From NCBI GenBank assembly GCA_027924585.1, contig BSBM01002059.1, positions 186,001 to 250,000 on the forward strand: DNA of 64,000 nt, read 5' to 3'. The notes under the pieces were generated by a model. The model was given only the letters and a program-made list of their open reading frames with translations. It did no database searches and was not told the origin of the DNA. A program made the position numbers and the translations under genes. Origin of the DNA: Larix kaempferi. Its lineage: Eukaryota; Streptophyta; Pinopsida; Pinales; Pinaceae. Below are positions 11,161 to 25,100 of the stretch, piece after piece (position 1 is the first letter of the stretch; every line of letters starts with the position of its first letter).

Positions 11161-13312
11161 TTAGCCCAAGGGGGATCATGATCAGTGAGACGGGAAAGGA
11201 GAGCACAGCTCATGCTTCCAAGAATAGGATGAGAAATATAGGAAAGGGAGTGTGCCCTTCATAGAATGTCATAGCGACAGGTGAGGTCCTTTTCAATGTT
11301 GCCAATAATAGGATGTAACTAGCATTAAGAAGACTTCCCTCATGCTCGATATGTAACTCCTCACTACTACATCCTCACGTTATTGCCTACAATAGTGTAT
11401 AACTGCCCCTTTAAGTTTCCTCCATGCTGCTGCCTAGAGTAGTTTGTAATTGCTCCAATGTTGGCGACTGAGGTAAAGACTTCATTCTACGGCTGCAGAT
11501 AATGTAGAGGATGATGAACAAGTGTGTTTTGAGGCGGAGAAAGTCTGGGAGCTTAGGAATGCTCCGAGCTGAAGAAATGTATGACCATTTAGGTTCAAGA
11601 CATATCTCCCAATTGTCTTAGCAACAGAAAACATCGTCCTCCAAGGATGCGACTTCACCACAGGCTTGAAACAAGGTAGCTTTCCTTTGTTGGTAGCTCC
11701 GCTCTACTTTTCCATTGCAATCGCTATACCACTACCAACAACTTGCATTATTGTTGTAGTAGGTGTAAACCACTACACTTATAGTATTTCTCGTCACTAT
11801 ATCTTGGCTTTGTTGGTGATCCTAATGTTTTTTTCTTAGCTTTTTAGGTTACTGAAAAAATGTTTTCACCTTGTTAGGAAAGCAGTGTGTGTCCTAACTC
11901 CTTGGAGATGCTTCATGGACATATGGATGGGTCGGTTTGGGTGGATTCTTGACCTTGGTTGGAGAGGTAGCATGGCACTCTTAGCAAGAAGGTTGTTACC
12001 CTGATCGACATAATGACCGACCCATTGGGTGCACACGATGGGGGTGGCATCATGCCGATCAGGGTAACAACCTCCAAGCCAAGAGTGCCTTTTTACCTCT
12101 CTAACGAAGGTCAAGCATCCACCCAAACCAAGCCATGCATATGTCCGTAAAGGCACACAAAGGGGGATTCCAATTCTCAGTCATGGGAGGTAACTGGCTA
12201 GGAGGAGGGGTTTTGGGCACTTGGGTGAGCATACTTAGCCCTTGGAGATTAGGTCCATGTGATATATACCTTGGATGTTGGACACTTAACTGGAGGAAGC
12301 TTGGGATAAGGACAATGCTTCATGGACTTAGCGATGGACATAGACACATTTGTGGAGGAGGATCATTCAAGCTTTCTGACCATATTGGCAAACATCAAAG
12401 TAGTATTTTGCATAGAGATAGACGAGATCCTTGTGGGAGCATACTTATAGAGCGGAAGAGGGAGCATTGGACTATCAAATTATCGGAGAGTGCAGCATCT
12501 TGTAGGAGGGGCTTTGAGCCCAAGAAGGATCATGATTGCTGGGACGGGAAAGGAGATCACACCTCATGCTTCCAAGAATAGGATGAGAAATATAGGAAAA
12601 GGGAGTGTGCCCTTCATAGAATGTCATAGCCACAAGTGAAGCCCTCTTTAATGTTGCCAAGAATAGGATGTAGCTACCATCAAGAAGAGTTCCCTGATGC
12701 TCCATATGTAACTGCTCACTACTCTATCCTCACGTTTTTGCCTACAATAGTGTATAACTTCCCCTTTAAGGTGCCTTCATGCTGCTGCCCAGAGTAGTTT
12801 GTAACTGCTCCAATGTTGGCGATTGAGCTAAAGACTTCATTGTAGCGACAGGGATAATGTAGAGGATGATGAACAAGTGTGTTTTCAGGTGGATAAATCT
12901 GGAAGCTAAGGAATGCACTAAGCTGAAGAAAGATATGACAATTTAGGTTCAAGACATATCTTCCGAGTGTCTTGACAGCGAAGAAACTCCTCCTTAAAGG
13001 ATCCAACTTCACCACAGGCTTGAAACAAGGTCGATCCGAGGGCAACATAAGAAACACCCTACAAAGCTATGCACCCTCCGTATCGCGGATAGATGGTAGA
13101 TATTGTGACTGCGACCTCCCTCTAAACTTTCAGTTACCACATAAAACGATAAAAACCGTCTTCTGAACCAGGGTTGCTGTCCTTTGAGACAGGGTTGAAG
13201 GTGGATGTTATTGTTGCCGAATATATCCTGAGATACATCAATGATCAGGCCTTTGCCATGGTTGCAACAAACCCAGGACTGATGTTCTTCATGCTTAGAT
13301 TGCACCCAAAAT

Positions 13313-13352
13313 ATTTTCGGTGGCTTGTAGAGAACGAATTTTCGGTGGCTTG
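13313..13352. other. S-type deletion junction (U4/U5)
   Basis: Filler copy at 13338-13352. A short unit is here followed by the first full-length L unit of the central block. Confidence 0.9.
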
Positions 13353-13353
13353 C

Positions 13354-16300
13354 ACTCCAAAAGTGTTTTCACCTTGCTAGGAGAGCAATGTGTGTCCCAG
13401 CTTGTTGGAGATGCTTCGTGGACATATGGATTGCTCGGTTTGGGTAGATGCTTGACCTTGGTTAGAGAGGGAGCGCGACACTCTTATCTAGGAGGTTGTT
13501 ACCCTGATCGGCATAATGATTGACCCGTTGGGTGCACACATTGGGGGAGTCATCATGCCGATCAAGGTAACATCCTTCTAGCGAAGAGTGCCATGCTACC
13601 TCTGTAATAGAGGTCAAGTATCCACCCAAAGCAAGCCATGCATATGTCCATGAAGACACAGTAAGGGGTATTCCAATTGTTGGTCATGTGAGGTAGGTAG
13701 CTAGGAGGAGGGGGGTTTTGGGCACAAGGAGCGGTTTTGGGCACTTGGATGAGGACACTTAGCTCTTGGAGATTCTGTCCATGTGATATATAACTTGGAT
13801 GTTAGACACTTAACTAGAGGAAGGTTGGGATGAGGACCATGCTTGATGGACTTAGTGATGGACCTAGATGCATTTGTGGTGGAGGAGCGTTCAAGCTTTG
13901 TGACCATATTGGCAAACATCAAAGTAGTATTGTGCACAGAGAGGACATGTTGCATAGAGCTATAGAGGATATCCTTGTGGGAGGAGACTTGTAGAGCGGA
14001 AGAGGGGGCATTGGACTGCCAACTTATCGGAGAGTGGAGCATATTGGAGGAGGGGCTCTTAGCCCAAGGAGGATCATGATCAGTGAGACGGGAAAGGAGA
14101 GCACAGCTCATGCTTCCAAGAATAGGATGATAAATATAGGAAAGGGAGTGTGCCCTTCATAGAATGTCATAGCGACAGGTGAGGTCCTCTTCAATGTTGC
14201 CAATAATAGGATGTAACTAGCATTAAGAAGACTTCCCTCATGCTCTATATGTAACTCCTCACTACTATATCCTCACGTTATTGCCTACAATAGTGTATAA
14301 CTGCCCCTTTAAGTTTCCTCCATGATGCTGCCCAGAGTAGTTTGTAATTGCTCCAATGTTGGCGACTGAGGTAAAGACTTCATTCTACGGCTGCAGATAA
14401 TGTAGAGGATGATGAACAAGTGTGTTTTGAGGCGGAGAAAGTCTGGGAGATTAGGAATGCTCCGAGCTGAAGAAATGTATGACCATTTAGGTTCAAGAAA
14501 TATCTCCCAATTGTCTTGGCAACGGAAAACCTCGTCCTCCAAGGATGCGACTTCAGCACAGGCTTGAAACAAGGTAGCTTTCCTTTGTTGGTAGCTCCGC
14601 TCTCCTTTTCCATTGCAATCGTTATACCACTACCAACAACTTGCATTATTGTTGTAGTAGGTGTAAACCACTACACTTATAGTATTTCTCGTCACTATAT
14701 CTTGGCTTTGTTGGTGATCCTAATGTTTTTTTCTTAGCTTTTTAGGTTACTGAAAAAATGTTTTCACCTTGTTAGGATAGCAGTGTGTGTCTGAATTCCT
14801 TGGAGATGCTTCATGGACATATGGATGGGTCGGTTTGGGTGGATTCTTGACCTTGGTTGGAGAGGTAGCTTGGCACTCTTAGCAAGAAGGTTGTTACCCT
14901 GATCGACATAATGACCGACCCATTGGGTGCACACAATGGGGGTGCCATCATGCCGATCAGGGTAACAACCTCCAAGCCAAGAGTGCCATGTTACCTCTCT
15001 AACGAAGGTCAAGCATCCACCCAAACCAATCCATGCATATGTCCGTAAAGGCACACAAAGGGGGATTCCAATTCTCAGTGATGGGAGGTAACTAGCTAGG
15101 AGGAGGAGTTTTGGGCTCTTGGATGAGCATACTTAGCCCTTGGAGATTAGGTCCATGTGATATATACCTTGGATGTTGGACACTTAACTGGAGGAAGCTT
15201 GGGATGAGGACAATGCTTCATGGACTTAGCGATGGACATAGACACATTTGTGGAGGAGGATCATTCAAGCTTTCTGACCATATTGGCAAACATCAAAGTA
15301 GTATTTTGCATAGAGAGGACATTTTGCATAGAGATAGACGAGATCCTTGTGGGAGCACACTTATAGAGCGGAAGAGGGAGCATTGGACTATCAAATTATC
15401 GGAGAGTGCAGCATCTTGGAGGAGGGGCTTTGAGCCCAAGAAGGATCATGATTGGTGGGACGGGAAAGGAGAGCACACCTCATGCTTCCAAGAATAGGAT
15501 GAGAAATATAGGAAAAGGGAGTGTGCCCTTCATAGAATGTCATAGCCACAAGTGAAGCCCTCTTTAATGTTGCCAAGAATAGGAGGTAGCTACCATAGAG
15601 AAGAGTTCCCTGATGCTCCATATGTAACTGCTCACTACTCTATCCGCACGTGTTTGCCTACAATAGTGTATAACTTCCCCTTTAAGGTGCCTTCATGCTG
15701 CTGCCCATAGTAGTTTGTAACTGCTCCAATGTTGGCGACTGAGATAAAGCCTTGATTCTAGGGACGGGGATAATGTAGAGGATGATGAACAAGTGTGTTT
15801 TCAGGTGGATAAATCTGGAAGCTAAGGAATGCACTAAGCTGAAGAAAGATATGACAATTTAGGTTCAAGACATATCTTCCAAGTGTCTTGACAGCGAAGA
15901 AACTCCTCGTTAAAGGATCCAACTTCACCACAGGCTTGAAACAAGGTCGATCCGAGGGCAACATAAGAAACACTCCACAGAACTACACACCCTCCGTATT
16001 GCGGATAGATGGTAGATATTGTGACTGCGACCTCCCTCTAAACTTCCAGTTACCACATAAAACGATAAAAACTGTCTTCTGAACCAGGGTTGCTGTCCTT
16101 TGAGACAGGGTTGAAGGTGGATGTTATTGTTGCCGAATATATCCTGAGATACATCAATGATCAGGCCTTTGCCATGGTTGCAACAAACCCAGGACTGATG
16201 TTCTTCATGCTTAGATTGCACCCAAAATATTTTCGGTGGCCTGTAGAGAACGAATCCAAGGTAGCGAGTTAGGGAAGAGGGTGACTAGAGGAACCTCGCT

Positions 16301-17774
16301 CTGTATATAAGTGTTGTTCTCTCATGAAAAACACTCCTCGGAAATGCCCAGACTTACCCTGAAATGCTTGATCATTGCCCAAAATTAGAAGTGCTCAGTG
16401 CTCAGTTTTAGTTTTGTCTGATGATCTTTTAAATTGCCTATAATTCTCATTAACCTGTTGCTGTACATTTACAAGAACCCAAAGTAATCTCCAAAAAGGT
16501 CCATTGAATTCTGTATCTTAGGTTTCAAAAGGATGTTGTGACTACTATTCAATACTAGACGCTTGTAAATCATCTCCAAAGCCTCTCGTAGGCCAGTGAA
16601 AACTTATATAAGGATTCCAAACTGAAACCTGATCCATACAATCAATGAGGGGGACAAGTGCTAGACTTGTGCACATGCCTCCAAAGTTGAATCTTCCATT
16701 AAAATGAGAGAAGGTTGGTTGCTATAATAGTTCAGAGTCTTTATCTTTTTGTTACATGGCTGATAAAATTTTCCTTTTGCCCTCAAATTAACTCAGATTT
16801 GAGGTCTGGGGTGTTCGATTGTTGTTTTATGTTTTGAAATGCAACTAGAAGTAAAGATAATAAATTTTCAGTGCTATTCAATGATAAAACCATACCTAGA
16901 ATAACTGATTATCATAGACTTGCATTTCTTGATAGAATTGGAGGATTTTCTGTTTATAATCAGCCTAGTGTCCTCTGTATTGATGGGTTGTGTATTTGTA
17001 TAACATGTGATGGCTCCAAACATGTGATAACCTTAGTAGAGATGGGCTTGAATAAGTCTCATAAGTTTGGTGTTGTGAGGAATCACCTCCCGATATAGAC
17101 TGCCAAAAATCTTTGAGAAAGGGACAACCTTAATCATGGAATAAACAATGATATCTCCGTATGTTCTTACAATATATCATACACTTGGAGATGAAGTGCT
17201 CCTATGTCTCAATCTCCACCAATTGACACAACTGGCATATCCTACCGAGATGTATATTGTGGTGTTAGAATTCCACAGCCCAGCAGTACCATGAGCCTAC
17301 GCGACCGATGGCATTTAATGTATAGTATGGAATCCTCATTCCTCTCATGGGGCTTCTTCATTCCTTAAAATTGCAATTCTTTACACTTTCAATGAAGAAG
17401 GCTTGAGGACTAACCTCTCCAACTTTAGTTTATCAATATGTGTCCATCCAGTCATTTCCCCCACTTTTTAGTTGTTGCTCTTGGTTTTTCCGTTTTTACA
17501 CCAAGCTTCTTAACTTGCATATCCTACCTGGTGTGCTCCCACCCCAACTAGCTTTGGAACAAAAAGCATTTTATGCCCTACCTTTTGGTCCTTTTTCTAA
17601 CACTAGGTCTCCTTTGGTAGCTCCACTGTCCTTTTCCGTTACAATCATTGTACCACTACCAACAACTTGCATTATTGTTGTAATTGGTGTAAACCAGTAC
17701 ACTTATGGCATTTCCCATCACAGTATCATGGCTTTGTTGGTAATCCTAATGTTTTTTTCTTAGCTTTTTAGGTT
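13354..17774 (+). repeat. Unit U5, L type, 4421 bp
   Basis: A 13354-14748 with hairpin 13414-13655; B 14749-15945 with hairpin 14809-15050; insert 15946-17606; B tail 17607-17774. The second half of A is almost identical to that of U6. The first half shares gacacagtaaggggtattcc with U12. Confidence 0.93.
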
Positions 17775-20700
17775 ACTCCAAAAGTGTTTTCACCTTGCCA
17801 GGAGAGCAATGTGTGTCCCAGGTTGTTGGGGATGCTTCGTGGATATATGGATTGCTCGGTTTGGGTAGATGCTTGACCTTGGTTAGAGAGGGAGCGCGAC
17901 ACTCTTATCTAGGAGGTTGTTACCCTGATCGGCATAATGATTGACCCGTTGGGTGCACACATTGGGGGAGTCATCATGCCGATCAAGGTAACATCCTTCT
18001 AGCTAAGAGTACCATGCTACCTCTGTAATAGAGGTCAAGTATCCACCCAAATCAAGCCATGCATATGTCCATGAAGACACACTAAGGGGTATTCCAATTG
18101 TTGGTCATGTGAGGTAGGTAGCTAGGAGGAGGGGGGTTTTGGGCACACGGAGCGGTTTTGGGCACTTGGATGAGGACACTTAGCCCTTGGAGATTCTGTC
18201 CATGTGATATATAACTTGGATGTTAGAAACTTAACTAGAGGAAGGTTGGGATGTGGACCATGCTTGATGGACTTAGTGATGGACCTAGATGCATTTGTGG
18301 TGGAGGAGCGTTCAAGCTTTGTGACCGTATTGGCAAACATCAAAGTACTATTGTGCACAGAGAGGACATGTTGCATAGAGCTATAGAGGATATCCTTGTG
18401 GGAGGAGACTTGTAGAGCGGAAGAGGGGGCATTGGACTGCCAACTTATCAGAGAGTGGAGCATATTGGAGGAGGGGCTCTTAGCCCAAGGAGGATCATGA
18501 TCAGTGAGACAGGAAAGGAGAGCACAGCTCATGCTTCCAAGAATAGGATGATAAATATAGGAAAGGGAGTGTGCCCTTCATAGAATGTCATAGCGACAGG
18601 TGAGGTCCTCTTCAATGTTGCCAATAATAGGATGTAACTAGCATTAAGAAGACTTCCCTCATGCTCTATATGTAACTCCTCACTACTATATCCTCACGTT
18701 ATTGCCTACAATAGTGTATAACTGCCCCTTTAAGTTTCCTCCATGATGCTGCCCAGAGTAGTTTGTAATTGCTCCAATGTTGGCGACTGAGGTAAAGACT
18801 TCATTCTACGGCTGCAGATAATGTAGAGGATGATGAACAAGTGTGTTTTGAGGCGGAGAAAGTCTGGGAGATTAGGAATGCTCCGAGCTGAAGAAATGTA
18901 TGACCATTTAGGTTCAAGAAATATCTCCCAATTGTCTTGGCAACGGAAAACCTCGTCCTCCAAGGATGCGACTTCAGCACAGGCTTGAAACAAGGTAGCT
19001 TTCCTTTGTTGGTAGCTCCGCTCTCCTTTTCCATTGCAATCGTTATACCACTACCAACAACTTGCATTATTGTTGTAGTAGGTGTAAACCACTACACTTA
19101 TAGTATTTCTCGTCACTATATCTTGGCTTTGTTGGTGATCCTAATGTTTTTTTCTTAGCCTTTTAGGTTACTGAAAAAATGTTTTCACCTTGCTAGGAAA
19201 GAAGTGGGTGTCCTAACCCCTTGGAGATGCTTCATGGACATATGGATGGGTCGGTTTGGGTGGATTCTTGACCTTGGTTGGAGAGGGTAGCGTGGCACTC
19301 TTAGCAAGATGGTTGTTACCCTGATCGACATAATGACCGACCCATTGGGTGCACACAACGGGGGTGCCATCATGCCGATCAGGGTAACAACCTCCAAGCC
19401 AAGAGTGCCATGTTAGCTCTCTAACGAAGGTCAAGCATCCACCCAAACCAAGCCATGCATATGTCCGTAAAGGCACACAAAGGGGGATTCCAATTCTCAG
19501 TCATGGGAGGTAACTGTCTAGGAGGAGGAGTTTTGGGCACTTGGATGAGCATACTTAGCCCTTGGAGATTAGGTCCATGTGATATATACCTTGGATGTTG
19601 GACACTCAACTGGAGGAAGCTTGGGATGAGGACAATGCTTCATGGACTTAGAGATGGACATAGACACATTTGTGGAGGAGGATCATTCAAGCTTTCTGAC
19701 CATATTGGCAAACATCAAAGTAGTATTTTGCATAGAGAGGACATTTTGCATAGAGATAGATGAGATCCTTGTGGGAGCATACTTATAGAGCGGAAGAGGG
19801 AGCATTGGACTATCAAATTATCGGAGAGTGCAGCATCTTGGAGGAGGGTCTTTGAGCCCAAGAAGGATCATGATTGGTGGGACGGGAAAGGAGAGCACAC
19901 CTCATGCTTCCAAGAATAGGATGAGAAATATAGGAAAAGGGAGTGTGTCCTTCATAGAATGTCATAGCAACAAGTGAAGCCCCCTTTAATGTTGCCAAGA
20001 ATAGGATGTAGCTACCATCAAGAAGAGTTCCCTGATGCTCCATATGTAACTGCTCACTACTCCATCCTCACGTGTTTGCCTACAATAGTGTATAACTTCC
20101 CCTTTAAGGTGCCTTCATGCTGCTTCCTAGAGTAGTTTGTAACTGCTCCAATGTTGGCGACTGAGCTAAAGACTTCATTCTAGGGACGGGGATAATGTAG
20201 AGGATGATGAACAAGTGTGTTTTCAGATGGAGAAATTTGGAAGCTAAGGAATGCACTAATCTGAAGAAAGATATGACAATTTAGGTTCAAGACATATCTT
20301 CCAAGTGTCTTGACAACGAGGAAACTCCTCCTTAAAGGATCCAACTTCACCACAGGCTTGAAAAAAGGTCAATCCGAGGGCAACATAAGAAACACCCAAC
20401 AGAACTACACACCCTCCGTATTGCGGATAGATGGTAGATATTGTGACTGCGACCTCCCTCTAAACATCCAGTTACCACATTAAACGATAAAAACCGTCTT
20501 CTGAACCAGGTTTGCTGTCCGTTGAGACAGGGTTGAAGGCGGATGTTATTGTTGCCGAATATTTCTTGAGATACATCAATGATGAGGCCTTTGCCATGGT
20601 TGCAACAAACCCAGGACTGATGTTCTCCATGCTTAGATTGCACCCAAAATATTTTCGGTGGCTTGTAGAGAACGAATCCAAGGTAGCGAGTTAGGGAAGA

Positions 20701-22195
20701 GGGTGACTGGAGGAACCTCGCTCTGTATATAAGTGTTGTTCTCTCATGAAAAACACTCCTCGGAAATGCCCAGACTTACCCTGAAATGCTTGATCATTGC
20801 CCAGAAGTAGAAGTGCTCAGTGTGAAGTTTTAGTTTTGTCTGATGATCTTTTAAATTGCCTATAATTCTCATTAACCTGTTGCTGTACATTTACAAGAAC
20901 CCAAAGTAATCTCCAAAAAGGTCCATTGAATTCTGTATCTTAGGTTTCAAAAGGATGTTGTGACTACTATTCAATACTACACGCTTGTAAGTCATCTCCA
21001 AAGCCTCTCGTAGGCCAGTGAAAACTTATATAAGGATTCCAGACTGAAACCTGATCCATACAATCAATGAAGGGGACAAGTGATAGACTTGTGCACATGC
21101 CTCCAAAGTTGAATCTTCCATTAAAATGAGAGAAGGTTGGTTGGTATAATAGTTCAGAGTCTTTATCTTTTTGTTACATGGCTGATAAATTTTTCCTTTT
21201 GCCCTCAAATTAACTCAGATTTGAGGTCTGGGGTGTTCGATTGTTGTTTTATGTTCTGAAATGCAACTAGAAGTAAGGATAATAACTTTTCAGTGCTATT
21301 CAATGATAAAACCATACCTAGAATAACTGATTATCATAGACTTGCATTTCTTGATAGAATTGGAGGATTTTCTGTTTATTATCAGCCTAGTGTCCTCTGT
21401 ATTGATGGGTTTTGTATTTGTATAACATGTGATGCCTGCAAACATGTGATCCACTTAGTAGAGATGGGCTTGAATAAGTCTCATAAGTTTGGTGTTGTGA
21501 GGAATCACCTCCAGATATAGACTGCCAAAAATCTTTGAGAAAGGGACAACCTTAATCATGGAATAAACAATGATATCTCCGTATGTTCCTACAATATATC
21601 ATACACTTGGAGATGAAGTGCTCCTATGTCTCAATCTCCACCAATTGACACAACTGGCATATCCTACCGAGATGTATATTGTGGTGTTAGAATGCCACAG
21701 CCAGCAGTACCATGAGCCTACGCGATCGAAGGCATTTAATGTATAGTATGGAATCCTCATTCCTCTCATGGGGCTTCTTCATTCCTTACTATTTCAATTC
21801 TTTACACTTTCAATGAAGAAGGCTTGAGGACTAACCTCTCCAACTTTAGTTTATCAATATGTGTCCATCCACTCATTTCCCCCACTTTTTAGTTGTTGCT
21901 CTTGGTTTTCCCGTTTTTACACCAAGCTTCTTAACTTGCATATCCTACCTGGTGAGCTCCCACCCCAACTAGCTTTGGAACAAAAAGCATTTTATGCCCT
22001 ACCTTTTGGTCCTTTTTCTAACACTAGGTCTCCTTCTGTAGCTCCACTGTCCTATTCCGTTACAATCATTGTACCACTACCAACAACTTGCATTATTGTT
22101 GTAATTGGTGTAAACCACTACACTTATGGCATTTCCCATCACAATATCATGGCTTTGTTGGTAATCCTAATGTTTTTTTCTTAGCTTATTAGGTT
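17775..22195 (+). repeat. Unit U6, L type, 4421 bp
   Basis: A 17775-19169 with hairpin 17835-18076; B 19170-20367 with hairpin 19230-19472; insert 20368-22027; tail 22028-22195. The first half of A shares gttagaaacttaac and gaccgtattgg with U8. B and insert share cactcaactggagg, gacaacgaggaaac, ccgttgagacagg and atgttctccatgc with U16. Confidence 0.93.
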
Positions 22196-25100
22196 ACTCC
22201 AAAAGTGTTTTCACCTTGCTAGGAGAGCAATGTGTGTCCCAGCTTGTTGGAGATGCTTCGTGGACATATGGATTGCTCGGTTTGGGTAGATGCTTGACCT
22301 TGGTTAGAGAGGGAGCGCGACACTCTTATCTAGGAGGTTGTTACCCTGATCGGTATAATGATTGACCCGTTGGGTGCACACATTGGGGGAGTCATCATGC
22401 CGATCAAGGTAACATCCTTCTAGCTAAGATTGCCATGCTACCTCTGTAATAGAGGTCAAGTATCCACCCAAAGCAAGCCATGCATATGTCCATGAAGACA
22501 CACTAAGGGGTATTCGAATTCTTGGTCATGTGAGGTAGGTAGCTAGGAGGAGGGGGGTTTTGGGCACACGGAGCGGTTTTGGGCACTTGGATGAGGACAC
22601 TTAGCCCTTGGAGATTCTGTCCATGTGATATATAACTTGGATGTTAGACACTTAACTAGAGGAAGGTTGGGATGAGGACCATGCTTCATGGACTTAGTGA
22701 TGGACCTAGACGCATTTGTGGTGGAGGAGCGTTCAAGCTTTGTGACCATATTGGCAAACATCAAAGTAGTATTGTGCACAGAGAGGACATGTTGCATAGA
22801 GCTATAGAGGATATCCTTGTGGGAGGAGACTTGTAGAGCGGAAGAGGGGGCATTGGACTGCCAACTTATCGGAGAGTGGAGCATATTGGAGGAGGGGCTC
22901 TTAGCCCAAGGAGGATCATGGTCAGTGAGACGGGAAAGGAGAGCACAACTCATGATTCCAAGAATAGGATGAGAAATATAGGAAAGGGAGTGTGCCCTTC
23001 ATAGAATGTCATAGCGACAGGTGAGGTCCTCTTCAATGTTGCCAATAATAGGATAAAACTAGCATTAAGAAGACTTCCCTCATGCTCGATATGTAACTCC
23101 TCACTACTACATCCTCACGTTATTGCCTACAATAGTGTATAACTGCCCCTTTAAGTTTCCTCCATGATGCTGCCCAGAGTAGTTTGTAATTGCTCCAATG
23201 TTGGCGACTTGAGGTAAAGACTTCATTCTACGGCTGCAGATAATGTAGAGGATGATGAACAAGTGTGTTTTGAGGCGCAAAAAGTCTGGGAGCTTAGGAA
23301 TGCTCCGAGCTGAAGAAATGTATGACCATTTAGGTTCAAGACATATCTCCCAATTGTCTTGGCAACGGAAAACCTCGTCCTCCAAGGATGCGACTTCACC
23401 ACAGGCTTGAAACAAGGTAGCTTTCCTTTGTTGGTAGCTCCGCTCTCCTTTTCCATTGCAATCGCTCTACCACTACCAACAACTTGCATTATTGTTGTAG
23501 TAGGTGTAAACCACTACACTTATAGTATTTCTCGTCACTATATCTTGGCTTTGTTGGTGATCCTAATGTTTTTTTCTTAGCTTTTTAGGTTACTGAAAAA
23601 ATGTTTTCACCTTGCTAGGAAAGCAGTGTGTGTCCTAACTCCTTGGAGATGCTTCATGGACATATGGATGGGTCGGTTTGGGTGGATTCTTGACCTTGGT
23701 TGGAGAGGTAGCGTGGCACTCTTAGCAAGAAGGTTGTTACCCTGATCGACATAATGACCGACCCATTGGGTGCACACAATGGGGGTGCCATCATGCCGAT
23801 CAGGGGTAACAACCTCCAAACCAAGAGTGCCATGTTAGCTCTCTAACGAAGGTCAAGCATCCACCCAAACCAAGCCATGCATATGTCCGTAAAGGCACTC
23901 AAAGGGGGATTCCAATTCTCAGTCATGGGAGGTAACTAGCTAGGAGGAGGAGTTTTGGGCACTTGGATGAGCATACTTAGCCCTTGGAGATTAGGTCCAT
24001 GTGATATATACCTTGGATGTTGGACACTTAACTGGAGGAAGCTTGGGATGAGGACAATGCTTCATGGACTTAGCGATGGACATAGACACATTTGTGGAGG
24101 AGGATCATTCAAGCTTTCTGACCATATTGGCAAACATCAAAGTAGTATTTTGCATAGAGAGGACATTTTGCATAGAGATATACGAGATCCTTGTGGGAGC
24201 ACACTTATAGAGCGGAAGAGGGAGTATTGGACTATCAAATTATAGGAGAGTGCAGCATCTTGGAGGAGGGGCTTTGAGCCCAAGAAGGATCATGATTGGT
24301 GGGACGGGAAAGGAGAGCACACCTCATGCTTCCAAGAATAGGATGAGAAATATAGGAAAAGGGAGTGTGCCCTTCATAGAATGTCATATCCACAAGTGAA
24401 GCCCTCTTTAATGTTGCCAAGAATAGGACGTAGCTACCATCAAGAAGAGTTCCCTGATGCTCCATATGTAACTGCTCACTACTCTATCCGCACGTTTATG
24501 CCTACAATAGTGTATAACTTCCCCTTTAAGGTGCCTTCATGCTGCTGCCCAGAGTAGTTTGTAACTGCTCCAATGTTGGCGACTGAGCTAAAGACTTGAT
24601 TCTAAGGACGGGGATAATGTAGAGGATGATGAACAAGTGTGTTTTTAGGTGGATAAATCTGGAAGCTAAGGAATGCACTAAGCTGAAGAAAGATATGACA
24701 ATTTAGGTTCAAGACATATCTTCCAATTGTCTTGACAGCGAAGAAACTCCTCCTTAAAGGATCCAACTTCACCACAGGCTGGAAACAAGGTCGATCCGAG
24801 GGCAACATAAGAAACACTCCACAGAACTACACACCCTCCGTATTGTGGATAGATGGTAGATATTGTGACTGCGACCTCCCTCTAAACTCCCAGTTACCAA
24901 ATAAAACGATAAAAACTGTCTTCTGAACCAGGGTTGCTGTCCTTTGAGACAGGGTTGAAGGTGGATGTTATTGTTGCCGAATATATCCTGAGATACATCA
25001 ATGATCAGGCCTTTGCCATGGTTGCAACAAACCCAGGACTGATCTTCTTCATGCTTAGATTGCACCCAAAATATTTTCGGTGGCTTGTAGAGAACGAATC

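Larger units (their letters stand above)
11122..13353 (+). repeat. Unit U4, S type with A deletion, 2232 bp
   Basis: A is reduced to 11122-11850 by a 666-bp internal deletion that removes the A hairpin, so this is the only unit without one. B 11851-13029 with hairpin 11911-12152; truncated insert 13030-13337; filler 13338-13352. The 3' part of A shares tgctgctgcctagag with U12. Confidence 0.93.

Noticed and set aside
22543-22953. 136-codon minus-strand frame found in most A copies, as a gene
   Set aside because: Recurrence follows from the repeat. Composition is low-information, no domain is visible, A and B versions differ mainly at amino-acid-changing sites, and U9, U14 and U4 have lost it.
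23359-23580. 73-codon frame with a hydrophobic tail at the end of A, as a small membrane protein
   Set aside because: Hydrophobicity comes from the T-rich strand composition. The frame uses no consistent start and shows no sign of constraint against the matching B tail.
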